A DNA stretch of 49,950 nucleotides from Methylobacterium crusticola. Its GTDB lineage: Bacteria > Pseudomonadota > Alphaproteobacteria > Rhizobiales > Beijerinckiaceae. A model generated the notes under the pieces. That model saw only the letters and a program-made list of their open reading frames with translations, made no database searches and had not been told where the DNA came from. The stretch spans positions 1 to 49,950 of the forward strand of contig NZ_QOWC01000029.1 in the NCBI RefSeq assembly GCF_003574465.1. Reading direction: 5' to 3'. The translations under genes were made by a program, and so were the position numbers. Positions 32,944 to 42,599 of the stretch are shown here, one piece after another. Numbering within the stretch: the stretch's first letter is position 1; each line of letters opens with the position of its first letter.

Positions 32944-35112
32944 GTGGTCCTGCGCCGCGCGCCCGTCGCCCTCGCGGCCCTGCTCGCCGCGGCGGGCGCC
33001 GCCGCCGCGCAGGCGCCCCGCCCGTCGAAGTACGCCGACCTCGTGCGGGCGGAGCTGGTGGCGGAGCCGGGCGCGCTGGCGCCCGGCCAGCCCTTCGCGG
33101 TCGGCCTGCGCCTGACCATGAAGCCGGGCTGGCACGTCTACTGGCGCAACCCCGGCGATTCGGGCCTGCCGCCGGAGATCGCCTGGAGCCTGCCCGCGGG
33201 CTACGCCGCGGGGCCGGTCGCCTGGCCGGCGCCCGAGCGCATCCCGGTCGCGGACCTGATGAACTTCGGCTACGAGGGCGACGTGCTGCTCACCGCCACG
33301 GTGACGCCGCCGGCCGCCCTCGGGGCCGGGCCGGTCGCCCTGCGGGCCAAGGTGTCCTACCTCGCCTGCGAGCGGGAATGCGTGCCGGGCGAGGCGAGCG
33401 TGGCGGCGACGCTGCCGGTCGCGGGCCCGGGCGCCAGCGTGCGGCCCGACCCGCGCACCCGCGACCTGTTCGGCGCGGCGCGGGCGCGCCTGCCGGCGCC
33501 CTCCCCCTGGCCCTCCCGCGTGACGCGGGAGGGCGACGCCCTCACCCTCCACCTCGACGCCCCCGGGCTGAGGCCGGAGGCAATCCGCGACGTCGCCTTC
33601 TTCCCGTACTCCGAGACCGCGATCGAGCACGCCGCGCCCCAGACCGCCACGGTCGACGCCGCCGGCCTGCACGTCGCCCTGACCCGCAGCAGCCAGGCGC
33701 CCCCGGGCGAGCCGGCCTGGCGCCTCGACGGCGTGCTGACGCTCACGGAGGAGACCGGAGGCGGCCCGGTCCGCCGCGCCCTCGCCCTCGGCGAGGAGCC
33801 CGCGGCCCCGGCCCAGCCGGACCCGGCCCGGCCGGCCCCGCCCGCCCCGGCGGCGGACGCGCCCGAGGGGCTGTGGCAGGCCGCCCTGCTGGCGTTCCTC
33901 GGCGGCCTCCTGCTCAACCTGATGCCCTGCGTGTTCCCGGTCCTGTCGATCAAGGTGCTGAGCCTGGTGCGGCATTCGGGCGAGAGCCCGGGGCGGGTGC
34001 GGCTGCACGGCCTCGCCTACGCGGGCGGCGTGATGGCGACCTTCCTCGGGCTCGCCGCGATCCTGATCGGCCTGCGGGCCGGGGGGGCCCGGGTCGGCTG
34101 GGGCTTCCAGCTGCAATCGCCCCTGGTGGTGGCTTGCCTCGCCTACGGGCTCTTCGCCATGGCCCTCAGCCTGTCGGGCGTCGTCCCCATCGGCACCCGC
34201 GCGGCGGGGCTCGGCGACGGCCTGACCCGGCGGGCGGGGCTCCAGGGCTCGTTCTTCACGGGCGTGCTCGCGACCCTGGTGGCGACGCCCTGCACGGCGC
34301 CGTTCATGGGCGCGGCGGTCGGGTTCGCGCTGACCCAAGGGGCCGCCACCGGCCTCGCGGTCTTCGCGGCCCTCGGCCTCGGCCTCGCCCTGCCGTTCTG
34401 CGCGCTCGCGGCCTGGCCGGCGGCGCTGCGCCGCCTGCCGCGGCCCGGCGCCTGGATGGAGATTCTCAAGGGCCTCCTCGCCTTCCCGCTCTACGCCACG
34501 GTGGCGTGGCTCGTCTGGGTGCTGAGCCAGCAGGTGGGCCCCGGCGGCCTGCTCGCGGCCCTGATCGGGCTCGTGCTGGTGGGCTTCTGCGCCTGGGTGC
34601 TGGAGCGGGCCCGCGACGCCGGCCCGGCGGGCCGCCGGATCGCGCAAGGGGCGGCGCTCGCGGGCCTCGTCGCCCTCGGCGCCACGCTGCCCGGCCTCGA
34701 GGGCGACCGCGCCGGCCCGGCCGCGGCGGTGGCGGGGGGCCCCGAGCCCTTCAGCCAGGCCCGCCTCGACGCGCTCCTGGGCGAGCGCCGGCCGGTCTTC
34801 GTCAACATGACGGCGGCGTGGTGCATCACCTGCCAGGTCAACGAGCGGGCGGCCCTCGCCGGGGCGGCCGTGAGGGCGGGGTTCCGCGCCCACGACGTCA
34901 CGTATCTCAAGGGCGACTGGACCCGCCGCGACCCGGAGATCACCCGGGTGCTGGAGGCCCACGGCCGCTCGGGAGTGCCGCTCTACCTGCTCTACGACGG
35001 CCGGGGGGCGGTCGCGGTGCTGCCGCAGATCCTGACCGAGGCGACGGTGCGGGATGCCCTCGCGGCCCTCCCGGCCGCGGACCCCGAGCGCCGCGCCGCC
35101 GCCGCCGACTGA
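32944..35112 (+). CDS. dsbD: protein-disulfide reductase DsbD
   Basis: The 722-residue protein has the full DsbD/ScsB layout. An N-terminal signal peptide (LRRAPVALAALLAAAGAAAAQA) leads into a periplasmic domain with a Cys pair in YLACERECVPGE. A multi-span core carries Cys in LMPCVFPVLSIK and VATPCTAPFMGA, and a C-terminal thioredoxin-like domain has AAWCITCQVN. DsbD passes electrons from cytoplasmic thioredoxin to the periplasm to keep cytochrome c and other thiol proteins reduced. Three GTG starts are possible (32878, 32938, 32944). I prefer 32944 because GGGAG lies eight bases upstream and the signal peptide is then normal; an automated caller would take 32878. Cys residues are complete. 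Confidence 0.88.
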   Translation: MVLRRAPVALAALLAAAGAAAAQAPRPSKYADLVRAELVAEPGALAPGQPFAVGLRLTMKPGWHVYWRNPGDSGLPPEIAWSLPAGYAAGPVAWPAPERIPVADLMNFGYEGDVLLTATVTPPAALGAGPVALRAKVSYLACERECVPGEASVAATLPVAGPGASVRPDPRTRDLFGAARARLPAPSPWPSRVTREGDALTLHLDAPGLRPEAIRDVAFFPYSETAIEHAAPQTATVDAAGLHVALTRSSQAPPGEPAWRLDGVLTLTEETGGGPVRRALALGEEPAAPAQPDPARPAPPAPAADAPEGLWQAALLAFLGGLLLNLMPCVFPVLSIKVLSLVRHSGESPGRVRLHGLAYAGGVMATFLGLAAILIGLRAGGARVGWGFQLQSPLVVACLAYGLFAMALSLSGVVPIGTRAAGLGDGLTRRAGLQGSFFTGVLATLVATPCTAPFMGAAVGFALTQGAATGLAVFAALGLGLALPFCALAAWPAALRRLPRPGAWMEILKGLLAFPLYATVAWLVWVLSQQVGPGGLLAALIGLVLVGFCAWVLERARDAGPAGRRIAQGAALAGLVALGATLPGLEGDRAGPAAAVAGGPEPFSQARLDALLGERRPVFVNMTAAWCITCQVNERAALAGAAVRAGFRAHDVTYLKGDWTRRDPEITRVLEAHGRSGVPLYLLYDGRGAVAVLPQILTEATVRDALAALPAADPERRAAAAD

Positions 35113-35367
35113 CCGCCCGCTCGAGGCGGCCTCGACGCCGCCGCGGATGCCCCGCACGGGCCGTCGGGACGCGGCGCGAGCGCGCGGGCCGCAACCAGGA
35201 CCTCGCTCGCCGCGGCGCTGGTCCCGCCGGCCCCCTCGCGCACCTCTCCCCGGCCGCCCGCTCTCGCTTCCGGCACTCGGGGTGGGTACGCTGCCGCTCG
35301 CACCCGTTCCGGCCGGGCGACCGGCGCCCGTCCCCTCCCCTCGCCGCTTCCAGGAGTTCACCCGACG

Positions 35368-36129
35368 ATGGCCGACCTCGACGCGATCGCCTCACGCCAC
35401 GGCGTCGGCGTGGACGCCGCCCGCCACCTCCTGGACGCGCTCGCCCGCGGCCACGGCCGGGCGGCGCAGTTCAACCACCCCGACCTCGGCGGGATGGGCC
35501 AGTGGCATGCGGGCGGCATGACCATGATCGGCGACATGTTCAATGCCGGCCTCAAGGCCCGGGTCGCGGCCCTCTGCGACGACCTCGCGCCCCTCGCGGC
35601 CGCGATGCCGGCCGGCGGGGGATCGGGCGGCGCGGGTCCGGGCGGCGGCTGGTGGCCCGAGGGGCTCGGCGAGCCCGCCACCGCCGGCGCGCAGAACGAC
35701 GCCCGCTACGCCTACTTCCCCGAGACCCGGCGCCTGGCGGTCGAGCGCGGCGGGCGCCTGACCCTGTACGACACCGCGGACCACCGCATCGGCGGCGTCT
35801 CGCAGCAGCAGGGGCCGGACCGCTCGCTCGGCTTCACCAGCCAGCACGGCCCGGTGCGGCTCGAGGACCTCGCCGTGGTGGACGCGCCCGGCAGGACCCC
35901 GCCGCAGGAGGCCGAAGCGCCCCGGGCGCCGGAACCGGCGCCGCGCGCGCAGCCCGCCCCGGAGCCGAGGGCGCACTCCGCTCCCCCGGCCGCGCCCTCC
36001 TCTCCGGCCGGCGGCCCGCCCGGGGACATACTGGCGATGATCGAGCGGCTGTCGGAACTGCACCGCAAGGGCGTCCTGACCGAGGCCGAGTTCGCCGCGA
36101 AGAAGACGGACCTGCTGGCGCGGCTCTGA
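35368..36129 (+). CDS. SHOCT domain protein
   Basis: The 253-residue protein ends with the SHOCT helical motif (MIERLSELHRKGVLTEAEFAAKKTDLLARL). A Pro/Ala-rich linker comes before it. The N-terminal part (to about residue 80) includes a Gly- and Met-rich stretch, QWHAGGMTMIGDMFNAGLK, and then a beta-rich section (YAYFPETRRLAVERGGRLTLYDTADHRIGGVSQQQ). SHOCT is an oligomerisation module found at the ends of many unrelated proteins, so it does not set function. ATG at 35368 follows CAGGAG. The stop leads into two GC-rich hairpins, and the homoserine kinase gene converges. Confidence 0.82.
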   Translation: MADLDAIASRHGVGVDAARHLLDALARGHGRAAQFNHPDLGGMGQWHAGGMTMIGDMFNAGLKARVAALCDDLAPLAAAMPAGGGSGGAGPGGGWWPEGLGEPATAGAQNDARYAYFPETRRLAVERGGRLTLYDTADHRIGGVSQQQGPDRSLGFTSQHGPVRLEDLAVVDAPGRTPPQEAEAPRAPEPAPRAQPAPEPRAHSAPPAAPSSPAGGPPGDILAMIERLSELHRKGVLTEAEFAAKKTDLLARL

Positions 36130-36132
36130 GGG

Positions 36133-36173
36133 CGTCCCCGCCTCGGCGGGGGGACGTCGAGGCCCCGGCGGGG
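36133..36173 (+). terminator. hairpin terminator candidate after the SHOCT gene
   Basis: CGTCCCCGCC (36133-36142) pairs with GGCGGGGGGACG (36145-36156) with small bulges, and a second hairpin of the form GGCCCC-GGC-GGGGGCC follows. Both are between convergent genes. No T-tract. Confidence 0.55.
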
Positions 36174-36255
36174 GCCGCGCGCGAAGGGGCGGGGCGCGAA
36201 CCGGGCGCTCGGGGGCCCCGCTCGCGCGAGGTCGGCCACCCGGGCGGCCTTTGCG

Positions 36256-37233
36256 TCAGGCGGCTCCCGGTGCGCTCCAGCCGTACTCGGCCGCGTCCGT
36301 CACGCGCCGGTGGAACGCGAGCTTGCGGTCGTACTCGAGGGGGTCCTTCGGCCGCACGAGCGCGCCCGGCGGCACGTTGAGCCAATCGACGAGGCGCGTC
36401 AGCATGAAGCGCAGGGCGGCGCCGCGGCAGAGCAGCGGCAGGGCCGCCACCTCCCGGGGCTCGAGGCGGCGCTCCGCCTGGTAGGCGGCGATCATCGCCT
36501 GCCCCTTGGTGCGGTTGTAGGCGCCGTCCGCCTCGAAGCACCAGGCGTTGAGGCAGATCGCGAGGTCGTACGCGAAGGCGTCGGTGCAGGCGAAGTAGAA
36601 GTCGATCAGCCCCGAGACCGCCTCCCCGAGGAAGAAGACGTTGTCGGTGAACAAATCGGCGTGGATCACGCCGCCCGGCAGGTCCGTGGGCCACGCCCCC
36701 TCGAGGGCGGCGAGGTCCTGGCGGGTGCGCGCCGCGAGGTTCGGGGCGACCCGGTCGGCCTGGGCCTCGGCCTGGGCGAAGAGCGGCCCCCAGGCCGCGA
36801 CCGAGAGGGCGTTCGGCCGCCGCATGGCGAAGTCGGCCCCGGCGGCGTGCAGGCCGGCGAGCGCGCTGCCGAGCGCCCGGCAATGGGCCGTGCCGGGCCG
36901 GCGCACCGACACGCCCTCCAGGAAGGACACGACCACCGCGGGGCGGCCGCAGAGCCGGCCGAGCGCCGCGCCGGCCCGGGTGCGGATCGGCTGCGGGCAG
37001 GCGAGGCCGCGGGAGGCCAGGTGCTCCATCAGCCCGAGGAAGAAGGGCAGGTCGCCCTCCGCCACCCGCTTCTCGTAGAGCGTCAGGATGTAGGCGCCCG
37101 TGGTGGCGTGCAGGATGAAGTTGGTGTTCTCGACGCCCTCGGCGATCCCCTTGTAGGAGAGCAGGGTGCCGATGTCGTACTCGGCCAGGAAGGCGCCGAG
37201 CGCCTCGTCGGGAACCTCGGTGTAGACCGCCAC
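36256..37233 (-). CDS. thrB: homoserine kinase (APH fold)
   Basis: This 325-residue kinase matches the aminoglycoside-phosphotransferase-like ThrB of alphaproteobacteria, which phosphorylates homoserine for threonine synthesis. It is not the GHMP-type ThrB. Landmarks are the N-terminus [19 protein letters not shown], the substrate loop GVENTNF, the catalytic loop [15 protein letters not shown] and the metal-binding segment [18 protein letters not shown]. The start appears to be GTG at 37233, giving V/M-A-V-Y-T; no better start is seen. It lies 125 bases after ispH on the same strand. In rhizobia the usual order is ispH-thrB-rnhA; rnhA is absent here. Confidence 0.95.
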   Translation of the reverse strand: MAVYTEVPDEALGAFLAEYDIGTLLSYKGIAEGVENTNFILHATTGAYILTLYEKRVAEGDLPFFLGLMEHLASRGLACPQPIRTRAGAALGRLCGRPAVVVSFLEGVSVRRPGTAHCRALGSALAGLHAAGADFAMRRPNALSVAAWGPLFAQAEAQADRVAPNLAARTRQDLAALEGAWPTDLPGGVIHADLFTDNVFFLGEAVSGLIDFYFACTDAFAYDLAICLNAWCFEADGAYNRTKGQAMIAAYQAERRLEPREVAALPLLCRGAALRFMLTRLVDWLNVPPGALVRPKDPLEYDRKLAFHRRVTDAAEYGWSAPGAA

Positions 37234-37358
37234 GGTCGTGTTTTCCGCTGGAGAACGAGGTGCGGGACGCGGTCGGGTGCGCCTCGGGCGCGGGGCGCGC
37301 GGCGCCGGGAGGCTCGCGCCCGGCGCAGGGCCCCGCGTGGCGCGGGAGACCGGCCGGC

Positions 37359-38360
37359 CTACTCGGCGGCCTCGCTGCGCAGCTCGCGCGGCAGCGGGAA
37401 GACCATGTCCTCGGTGGTGGTCGAGACCGTGTCGACCCTGACGTCGTAGCGGGTCGCGAAGGCGTCGATGATCTCCTCCACCAGCACCTCGGGGGCCGAG
37501 GCGCCGGCGGTGAGGCCGAGGCGGCGGATGTTCTGGAACGCGTCCCAGTCGATCTCCTCGGCCCGGAGCACCAGGCGGGTGATCGGGCAGCCGACGCGCT
37601 CGGCCACCTCGCGCAGGCGCTGCGAGTTCGAGGAGTTCGAGGAGCCGACCACGATCAGGGCGTCCACCAGGGGGGCGATCTGCTTGACGGCCTCCTGCCG
37701 GTTGGTGGTGGCGTAGCAGATGTCGTCCTTGTGCGGGCCGACGATCTTCGGGAACTTCTTCTTCAGCGCCTCGACGATGTGGTGGGTGTCGTCGACCGAC
37801 AGGGTGGTCTGCGTCACCCAGGCGAGGTTCTCGCTGTTGGCCGGCTCGAGGGCGCGGATCTGCTCGATGTCCTCCACCAGCGTGATCGAGCCCTTGGGCA
37901 GCTGGCCCATGGTGCCGACCACCTCCGGGTGGCCGGAATGGCCGACCAGCAGGACGTGGCGCCCGCGCTTGTGGTGGATCTCGGCCTCGCGGTGGACCTT
38001 GGTCACCAGGGGGCAGGTGGCGTCGATGGTGGTGAGCCCCCGGGCCTCGGCGTTCTGCGGCACGGTCTTGGCGACGCCGTGGGCGGAGAAGATCACCGGG
38101 GCGCTGCCGTCCGGGACCTCGTCGAGCTCGGCCACGAACACCGCGCCCTTCCGCTTCAGGCTCTCGACCACGTACTTGTTGTGCACGATCTCGTGCCGGA
38201 CGTAGACGGGCGGGCCGTAGAGCGCGAGGGCGCGCTCGACCACGTCGATGGCCCGCACCACGCCGGCGCAGAAGCCGCGCGGGGCGCAGAGCAGGATATC
38301 GAGGGGCGGCTTCGCGGGCGCGGCGGCGCCGGCGTCGATCTGGTTCACGGGAACGCTCAT
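37359..38360 (-). CDS. ispH: 4-hydroxy-3-methylbut-2-enyl diphosphate reductase
   Basis: The 333-residue iron-sulfur enzyme makes IPP and DMAPP in the last step of the MEP isoprenoid pathway. The three cluster Cys are in [19 protein letters not shown] and [12 protein letters not shown]. Other hallmarks are [28 protein letters not shown] and [11 protein letters not shown] chose ATG at 38360 ([11 protein letters not shown]); the extension to 38429 is poorly supported. A short Ala/Pro stretch comes before the conserved start. It leads the ispH-thrB pair and diverges from the Kef-type gene across 256 bp. Confidence 0.97.
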   Translation of the reverse strand: MSVPVNQIDAGAAAPAKPPLDILLCAPRGFCAGVVRAIDVVERALALYGPPVYVRHEIVHNKYVVESLKRKGAVFVAELDEVPDGSAPVIFSAHGVAKTVPQNAEARGLTTIDATCPLVTKVHREAEIHHKRGRHVLLVGHSGHPEVVGTMGQLPKGSITLVEDIEQIRALEPANSENLAWVTQTTLSVDDTHHIVEALKKKFPKIVGPHKDDICYATTNRQEAVKQIAPLVDALIVVGSSNSSNSQRLREVAERVGCPITRLVLRAEEIDWDAFQNIRRLGLTAGASAPEVLVEEIIDAFATRYDVRVDTVSTTTEDMVFPLPRELRSEAAE

Positions 38361-38490
38361 GGTAGGCGGGATGTGGCGAGGCGGGGCGGCCCCTGTCAAC
38401 CTATTGTGCCACGCAATCGCGGCGATCAACAGGCCGAGTCCGGCCGGCCGGGGGTGCGGGCCCGCGGGCGCTCCCCAGAATCCTCGGGTT

Positions 38491-38525
38491 GCCGCCTCCC
38501 AAGATGCCGCCTCCCAAGATGCCGC
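38491..38525. repeat. 15-bp direct repeat in the ispH-kef intergenic region
   Basis: GCCGCCTCCCAAGAT is repeated twice (38491-38505 and 38506-38520), with a third partial copy. It lies in the divergent promoter region. No symmetry, so a chance duplication is likely. Confidence 0.75.
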
Positions 38526-38616
38526 GGGGCGCGGCGGGGCCCGGCGGCCTCGCCCGACGGGCGGGCGCAGGTTAAGGGTGGGGCCGACATCCGCGAATCC
38601 GGGAGCCCGCCGCCCG

Positions 38617-40536
38617 ATGGCGACCAGCGCCGACCATGCCAGCTTCCTGCCGCCGGTCCTGACCTTCCTGTCGGCGGCGGTGATCGGCGTGCCGATCTTC
38701 CGCCTGCTCGGGCAGAGCGCGGTGCTGGGCTACCTCGTGGCCGGCGTGGTGATCGGGCCCTCCGGGCTCTCGCTCATCACGGAGCCGGAGACGGCCCGCA
38801 GCGTCTCCGAGCTCGGGGTGGTGCTGCTGCTGTTCATCGTCGGGCTCGAGCTCGAGATCTCGCGCCTGATCTCGCTGCGGCGCGACATCCTCGGGCTCGG
38901 CACCCTCCAGCTCGGCCTCTGCGCCCTGGCGCTCGGGGGCCTCGGGCTCCTCGCCGGCCTCAAGCCGGGGGCCGCGACGGTGATCGGCATCGCGCTCGCC
39001 CTCTCGGCGACCGCGGTCGCGCTGCAACTCCTGGAAGAGCGGCGCGATCTCGCGGCGCCCTACGGCCAGCGCGCCTTCGCGGTGCTGCTGTTCCAGGACC
39101 TGTCGATCGTCGGCATCCTGGCGCTGCTGCCGCTGATCGCCCAGACCGGCACGGGCGCGGGCGAGGCCTGGCTCGGCGAGGCCCTGCAATCGGCGGGCCT
39201 CGCGGTGGCGGCGGTGCTCGGCGTGGTGCTGGTCGGGCGCTACGGCCTCAACCCGTTCTTCCGGATGCTGGCGGCGAGCGGCGCGCGCGAGGTGATGACC
39301 GCCGCCGCGCTCCTCGTCGTGCTCGGCACCGCGCTGATCATGGAGGAGGTCGGGCTCTCGATGGCCATGGGGGCGTTCCTGGCCGGGCTGCTGCTGGCGG
39401 AATCGAACTTCCGCCACCAGCTCGAGGCCGACATCGAGCCCTTCCGCGGCATGCTGCTCGGCCTGTTCTTCATGAGCGTCGGCATGTCGATCGACCTCGC
39501 GCTCGTCGGGCAGCACTGGGTCGGGCTCTTCCTCGCCACCGCGACGTCGATCCTGGTCAAGGTGGCGCTGGTGGCGGCGCTGTTCCGCCTGTTCGGCTCG
39601 TCCTGGCTCGACGGCCTGCGGGGGGCGGCCGTGCTGGCGCCGGCCGGGGAGTTCGCCTTCGTGCTGCTCCCGGTCGGCCAGGAGCTCGGGCTGATCGACC
39701 GGGAGGCCGGGCGCCTCGCCATCGCGATCGCGGCGGTCACCATGCTGCTCGGGCCTCTCGGCGCCAAGGCCCTCGACACCGTGCTGGCGCGGCGCGCAGC
39801 CGCTCCCCTCGAGCCCGCCTTCGACGTGGTGGAGAACGCCGAGGCGCGGGTGCTGGTGGTCGGGTTCGGGCGCTTCGGCCACATCCTCAACCAGGTGCTG
39901 CTGGCCCAGGGCCTGAGCGTCACGGTGATCGACAAGGACGTCGAGCAGATCCGCAGCGCGGCACGCTTCGGATTCCGGGTCTATTACGGCGACGGGACGC
40001 GGCTCGACGTGCTGCGGGCCGCCGGCGCGGGCCGGGCCGAGGTGATCTGCATCTGCATCGACGACCAGGAGGCGACCCTGAAGGTGGTCGACCTCGTCCA
40101 CGCCGAGTTTCCCACCACCCGCACCTACGTGCGGGTGTTCGACCGGGTCCAGGCCATCGAGGCGATGAACCGGGACGTCGACTACCAGGTCCGCGAGACC
40201 TTCGAATCCGCCCTCGCCTTCGGGCGCGCCACCCTGGAGGCCCTCGGGATCGGGCCCGGGGAGGCGGCCCGGGTCGTCGACGACGTGCGCAAGCGCGACC
40301 TCGCCCGGCTGGTGCTCCAGCAGGCGGGCGACCCCCTCGACCGCACGGACCCGCTGCGCAGCTTCCTGCGGATCAAGCCCGAGCCGCTGACCGCGCCGCT
40401 GCGCTCCTCGCGGGCGCTCAACGCGGAGACCGAGGACATCATCGCCCGGGAGCGCGCGGGCGCCAAGGAGCAGGCCCGCCTCAAGGAGCCGGCCCTCGCG
40501 GAGGCCGACGAGGGCGACGAGACCCCCGATGCGTGA
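38617..40536 (+). CDS. Kef-type K+/H+ antiporter with TrkA-N domain
   Basis: This 639-residue protein has an N-terminal Na+/H+ exchanger-type membrane part (12-13 TM) and a C-terminal TrkA-N/RCK domain (about residues 405-520, [21 protein letters not shown]). Such proteins exchange potassium for protons and, in KefB/KefC, are gated by glutathione adducts. ATG at 38617. The C-terminal tail is charged ([15 protein letters not shown]). Its end overlaps the MATE start by eight bases, so both are probably made from one transcript. KefB and KefC cannot be told apart here, and the ancillary subunit gene KefF/KefG is not near. Confidence 0.9.
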   Translation: MATSADHASFLPPVLTFLSAAVIGVPIFRLLGQSAVLGYLVAGVVIGPSGLSLITEPETARSVSELGVVLLLFIVGLELEISRLISLRRDILGLGTLQLGLCALALGGLGLLAGLKPGAATVIGIALALSATAVALQLLEERRDLAAPYGQRAFAVLLFQDLSIVGILALLPLIAQTGTGAGEAWLGEALQSAGLAVAAVLGVVLVGRYGLNPFFRMLAASGAREVMTAAALLVVLGTALIMEEVGLSMAMGAFLAGLLLAESNFRHQLEADIEPFRGMLLGLFFMSVGMSIDLALVGQHWVGLFLATATSILVKVALVAALFRLFGSSWLDGLRGAAVLAPAGEFAFVLLPVGQELGLIDREAGRLAIAIAAVTMLLGPLGAKALDTVLARRAAAPLEPAFDVVENAEARVLVVGFGRFGHILNQVLLAQGLSVTVIDKDVEQIRSAARFGFRVYYGDGTRLDVLRAAGAGRAEVICICIDDQEATLKVVDLVHAEFPTTRTYVRVFDRVQAIEAMNRDVDYQVRETFESALAFGRATLEALGIGPGEAARVVDDVRKRDLARLVLQQAGDPLDRTDPLRSFLRIKPEPLTAPLRSSRALNAETEDIIARERAGAKEQARLKEPALAEADEGDETPDA

Positions 40537-41992
40537 GGCTCCCCCGCCCGCGGGACCGGTGCCGGCGGCCGGCCCCGCGCCGCCGGCGTACTTCGTCACC
40601 GGCTCGACCCTGCGCCACGTGCTGGTGATGGCCGCCACCGGCTCGGTCGGCCTGATGGCGATCTTCGTCGTCGACCTCCTGTCGCTCCTCTACGTGTCCT
40701 GGCTCGGCGACCCGACGCTCACCGCGGCGGTGGGCTTCGCCACCATCGTCCAGATCTTCGCGGTCTCGATCAACATCGGCATGATGATCGCGATCGGCGC
40801 CCTGATCTCCCGGGCGCTCGGCAGCGGCGACGTCCCGGGCGCGCGCCGCCTGGCGGCCTCCGCGATGATGCTGTCCCTCGCGGGCTCGGTCCTGGTGGTC
40901 GCCGGGCTGCTGCCGCTGCTCGACCCCGCCCTCGCGCTGATCGGCGCCGGGCCCGACACCGTGCCGGTGGCCCGGACCTTCCTGTGGATCGCCCTGCCGT
41001 CGAACCTCGCCATGGCGGCCGGGATGGGGTTCTCGGGCGTGCTGAGGGCCCTCGGCGACGCCCGGCGGGCGATGTACGTGACGCTCGCCGGCGCCGCCGT
41101 CACGGCGATCCTCGACCCGGTGCTGATCTTCGGCCTCGGGCTCGGCGTCGAGGGCGCCGCCGTCACGGTGGTGCTCGCCCGCCTCGCCTTCGCGGCCGTG
41201 GGCTGGTCGGGTGCCGTCGGCGTGCACCGGATGGTGGCGCGGCCCGCGGCGTCCGCCATCCTGGCGGATGCGGGCGTGATCCTGCGCATCGCCCTGCCGA
41301 CGGTGCTGACGAACCTCGCGCCCCCGGTCGCCAGCGCCTACCTGACCCACGTGATGGCGGGCTTCGGCACCGCGACGCTCGCGGGCAATGCCGTGGTCGA
41401 GCGCCTGATCCCGGTCGCCTTCGGGGGCCTGTTCGCGCTCTCGGGCGCGGTCGGGCCGATCCTCGGCCAGAACTGGGGCGCGGGGCGCTTCGACCGCATG
41501 CGCGCGACGCTCCGCGACGCCGCCCTGGTGACGGGGCTCTACGTGCTGGTCGTCTGGCTCGCCCTCGTCCTCGGCCGGGACGCCCTGGTGCGGCTCTTCG
41601 CCCTCGACGGCGCGGCGGCGGACCTCCTGGTCTTCTTCTGCCTCGTCGGCGGCGCCGTCTGGTTCTTCAACGGGCTCCTGTTCCTCGGCAACGCCTCGTT
41701 CAACAACCTCGGCTTCCCGCTCCTCTCGACCGCCTGCAACTGGGGCCGGGCGACCCTGGGCACCATGCCGTTCGCGCTCGCCGGCGCGCGGCTCGCCGGC
41801 CCCGAGGGGGCGCTCGCCGGGACCGGGTTCGGCTCGGCGATCTTCGGCGTGGCCGGCCTCGCGGCGGCGTTCCGGGTGGTCGGGGTGCTCGAGGCCCGGG
41901 CCGCCGGGCCGCGGGGCGACGCGGCCGCGGAGCCCCCGCGGAGCCCCGGACCCGGCCGAGCCGTCGCGCCGGGCCTGACGCGCCGGTCCTGA
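40529..41992 (+). CDS. MATE family efflux transporter
   Basis: The 487-residue protein has about 12 TM segments and the MATE layout of two six-helix halves. Landmarks are VDLLSLLYVSWLGDPTLTAAVGFA and SRALGSGDVPGARRLAA in the first half and LGQNWGAGRFDRMRATL in the second. It uses an ion gradient to export cationic compounds. ATG at 40529 lies eight bases inside the kef gene, implying coupled translation. The C-terminal 40 residues are Pro/Arg-rich and cytoplasmic. The REP-like element follows its stop. Confidence 0.92.
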   Translation: MREAPPPAGPVPAAGPAPPAYFVTGSTLRHVLVMAATGSVGLMAIFVVDLLSLLYVSWLGDPTLTAAVGFATIVQIFAVSINIGMMIAIGALISRALGSGDVPGARRLAASAMMLSLAGSVLVVAGLLPLLDPALALIGAGPDTVPVARTFLWIALPSNLAMAAGMGFSGVLRALGDARRAMYVTLAGAAVTAILDPVLIFGLGLGVEGAAVTVVLARLAFAAVGWSGAVGVHRMVARPAASAILADAGVILRIALPTVLTNLAPPVASAYLTHVMAGFGTATLAGNAVVERLIPVAFGGLFALSGAVGPILGQNWGAGRFDRMRATLRDAALVTGLYVLVVWLALVLGRDALVRLFALDGAAADLLVFFCLVGGAVWFFNGLLFLGNASFNNLGFPLLSTACNWGRATLGTMPFALAGARLAGPEGALAGTGFGSAIFGVAGLAAAFRVVGVLEARAAGPRGDAAAEPPRSPGPGRAVAPGLTRRS

Positions 41993-42023
41993 GCGGGACG
42001 GCCATCCGGGCCGGCGGGGAGCG

Positions 42024-42131
42024 CCCTAGGGCAGCATCCGATCACGCTGCGAACGGCCGCTGCCCTAGGTCTTATGATTCTGCCGCATTGTCCGCGGCGA
42101 ACCGGTGTCCGCTTCGCCGGAAAATGCTCTA
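42024..42131. repeat. intergenic palindromic REP-like element, copy 2 (two-part)
   Basis: The first half is an 11-bp inverted repeat CCTAGGGCAGC (42025-42035)/GCTGCCCTAGG (42059-42069), with CCGATCACG inside. The second half has nested stems: GCATT (42085-42089)/AATGC (42123-42127) and CGGCGAA (42095-42101)/TTCGCCG (42113-42119). Sequences of this shape (GAGCATTTTCCGGCGAAG-like) are spread through Hyphomicrobiales genomes. The end of the element supplies the stop codon TAG of the DUF1127 gene. It is likely transcribed from either side and may act as a terminator. Confidence 0.75.
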
Positions 42132-42455
42132 GAAGGCCGGGTCCCGCCGCACGCTGCGGCCGTCGCGCACGACGATGCGCACGCTCACGGGCGGCGGCGG
42201 ACGCAGGCCCCGCGAGCGCCGTCGGTCCACGAGCGGCAGGGTCGGGTCGCTCAGGAACGGCATGTCGAGCACGCCCATCACGTCGCTGCGGGTGAGCCCG
42301 ATGTCCTTGAGCGCCCGCTCGTCGAGCTCGGCGAGGCGATGCACGGCGCGGCGGTGGGTCCAGATCTGGATGAGGCGGGCGAGGATCCGCACGGCCTTGC
42401 GGGACAAGCCGTAGACCAGCGAGAGAACGCCGAAGGGTGCGAAACCGACCGTCAT
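42129..42455 (-). CDS. DUF1127 domain protein with C-terminal extension
   Basis: This 108-residue basic protein contains the DUF1127 motif (RLAELDERALKDIGLTRSDV) after a hydrophobic N-terminus (MTVGFAPFGVLSLVYGLSRKAVRILARLI). Most DUF1127 proteins are 45-70 residues long; here about 40 extra Pro/Arg-rich residues follow. Small members in other alphaproteobacteria affect phosphate and RNA metabolism, but function here is unknown. ATG at 42455 has AGGAGG six bases upstream. It diverges from a LysR regulator that may control it. Its stop lies within the REP-like element, so the C-terminal tail may be recent. Confidence 0.82.
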   Translation of the reverse strand: MTVGFAPFGVLSLVYGLSRKAVRILARLIQIWTHRRAVHRLAELDERALKDIGLTRSDVMGVLDMPFLSDPTLPLVDRRRSRGLRPPPPVSVRIVVRDGRSVRRDPAF

Positions 42456-42560
42456 CGTGACCTCCTGCGGGAGCGGGTGGCGAACCTCTTCTGCGCCTGC
42501 GAAGCTCTCCGCCCGCTCCTCATAGCGCGGTTCGGTCGATGCGTTGAGCGAATGCTTGAG

Positions 42561-42571
42561 ATGTGTCACAT
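42561..42571. promoter_or_regulatory. palindrome ATGTGTCACAT, candidate LysR operator
   Basis: A perfect 5-bp inverted repeat around a single central base lies in the 144-bp divergent region, 29 bases before the LysR start and about 106 bases before the DUF1127 start. LysR proteins commonly bind such dyads between divergent genes. Confidence 0.45.
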
Positions 42572-42599
42572 CACGGATCTTGATGCAGGAGCCGGCAGG

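Noticed and set aside
38491..38525. Regulatory repeat before the Kef gene
   Set aside because: A 15-bp direct repeat of just over two copies without symmetry is more likely slippage.
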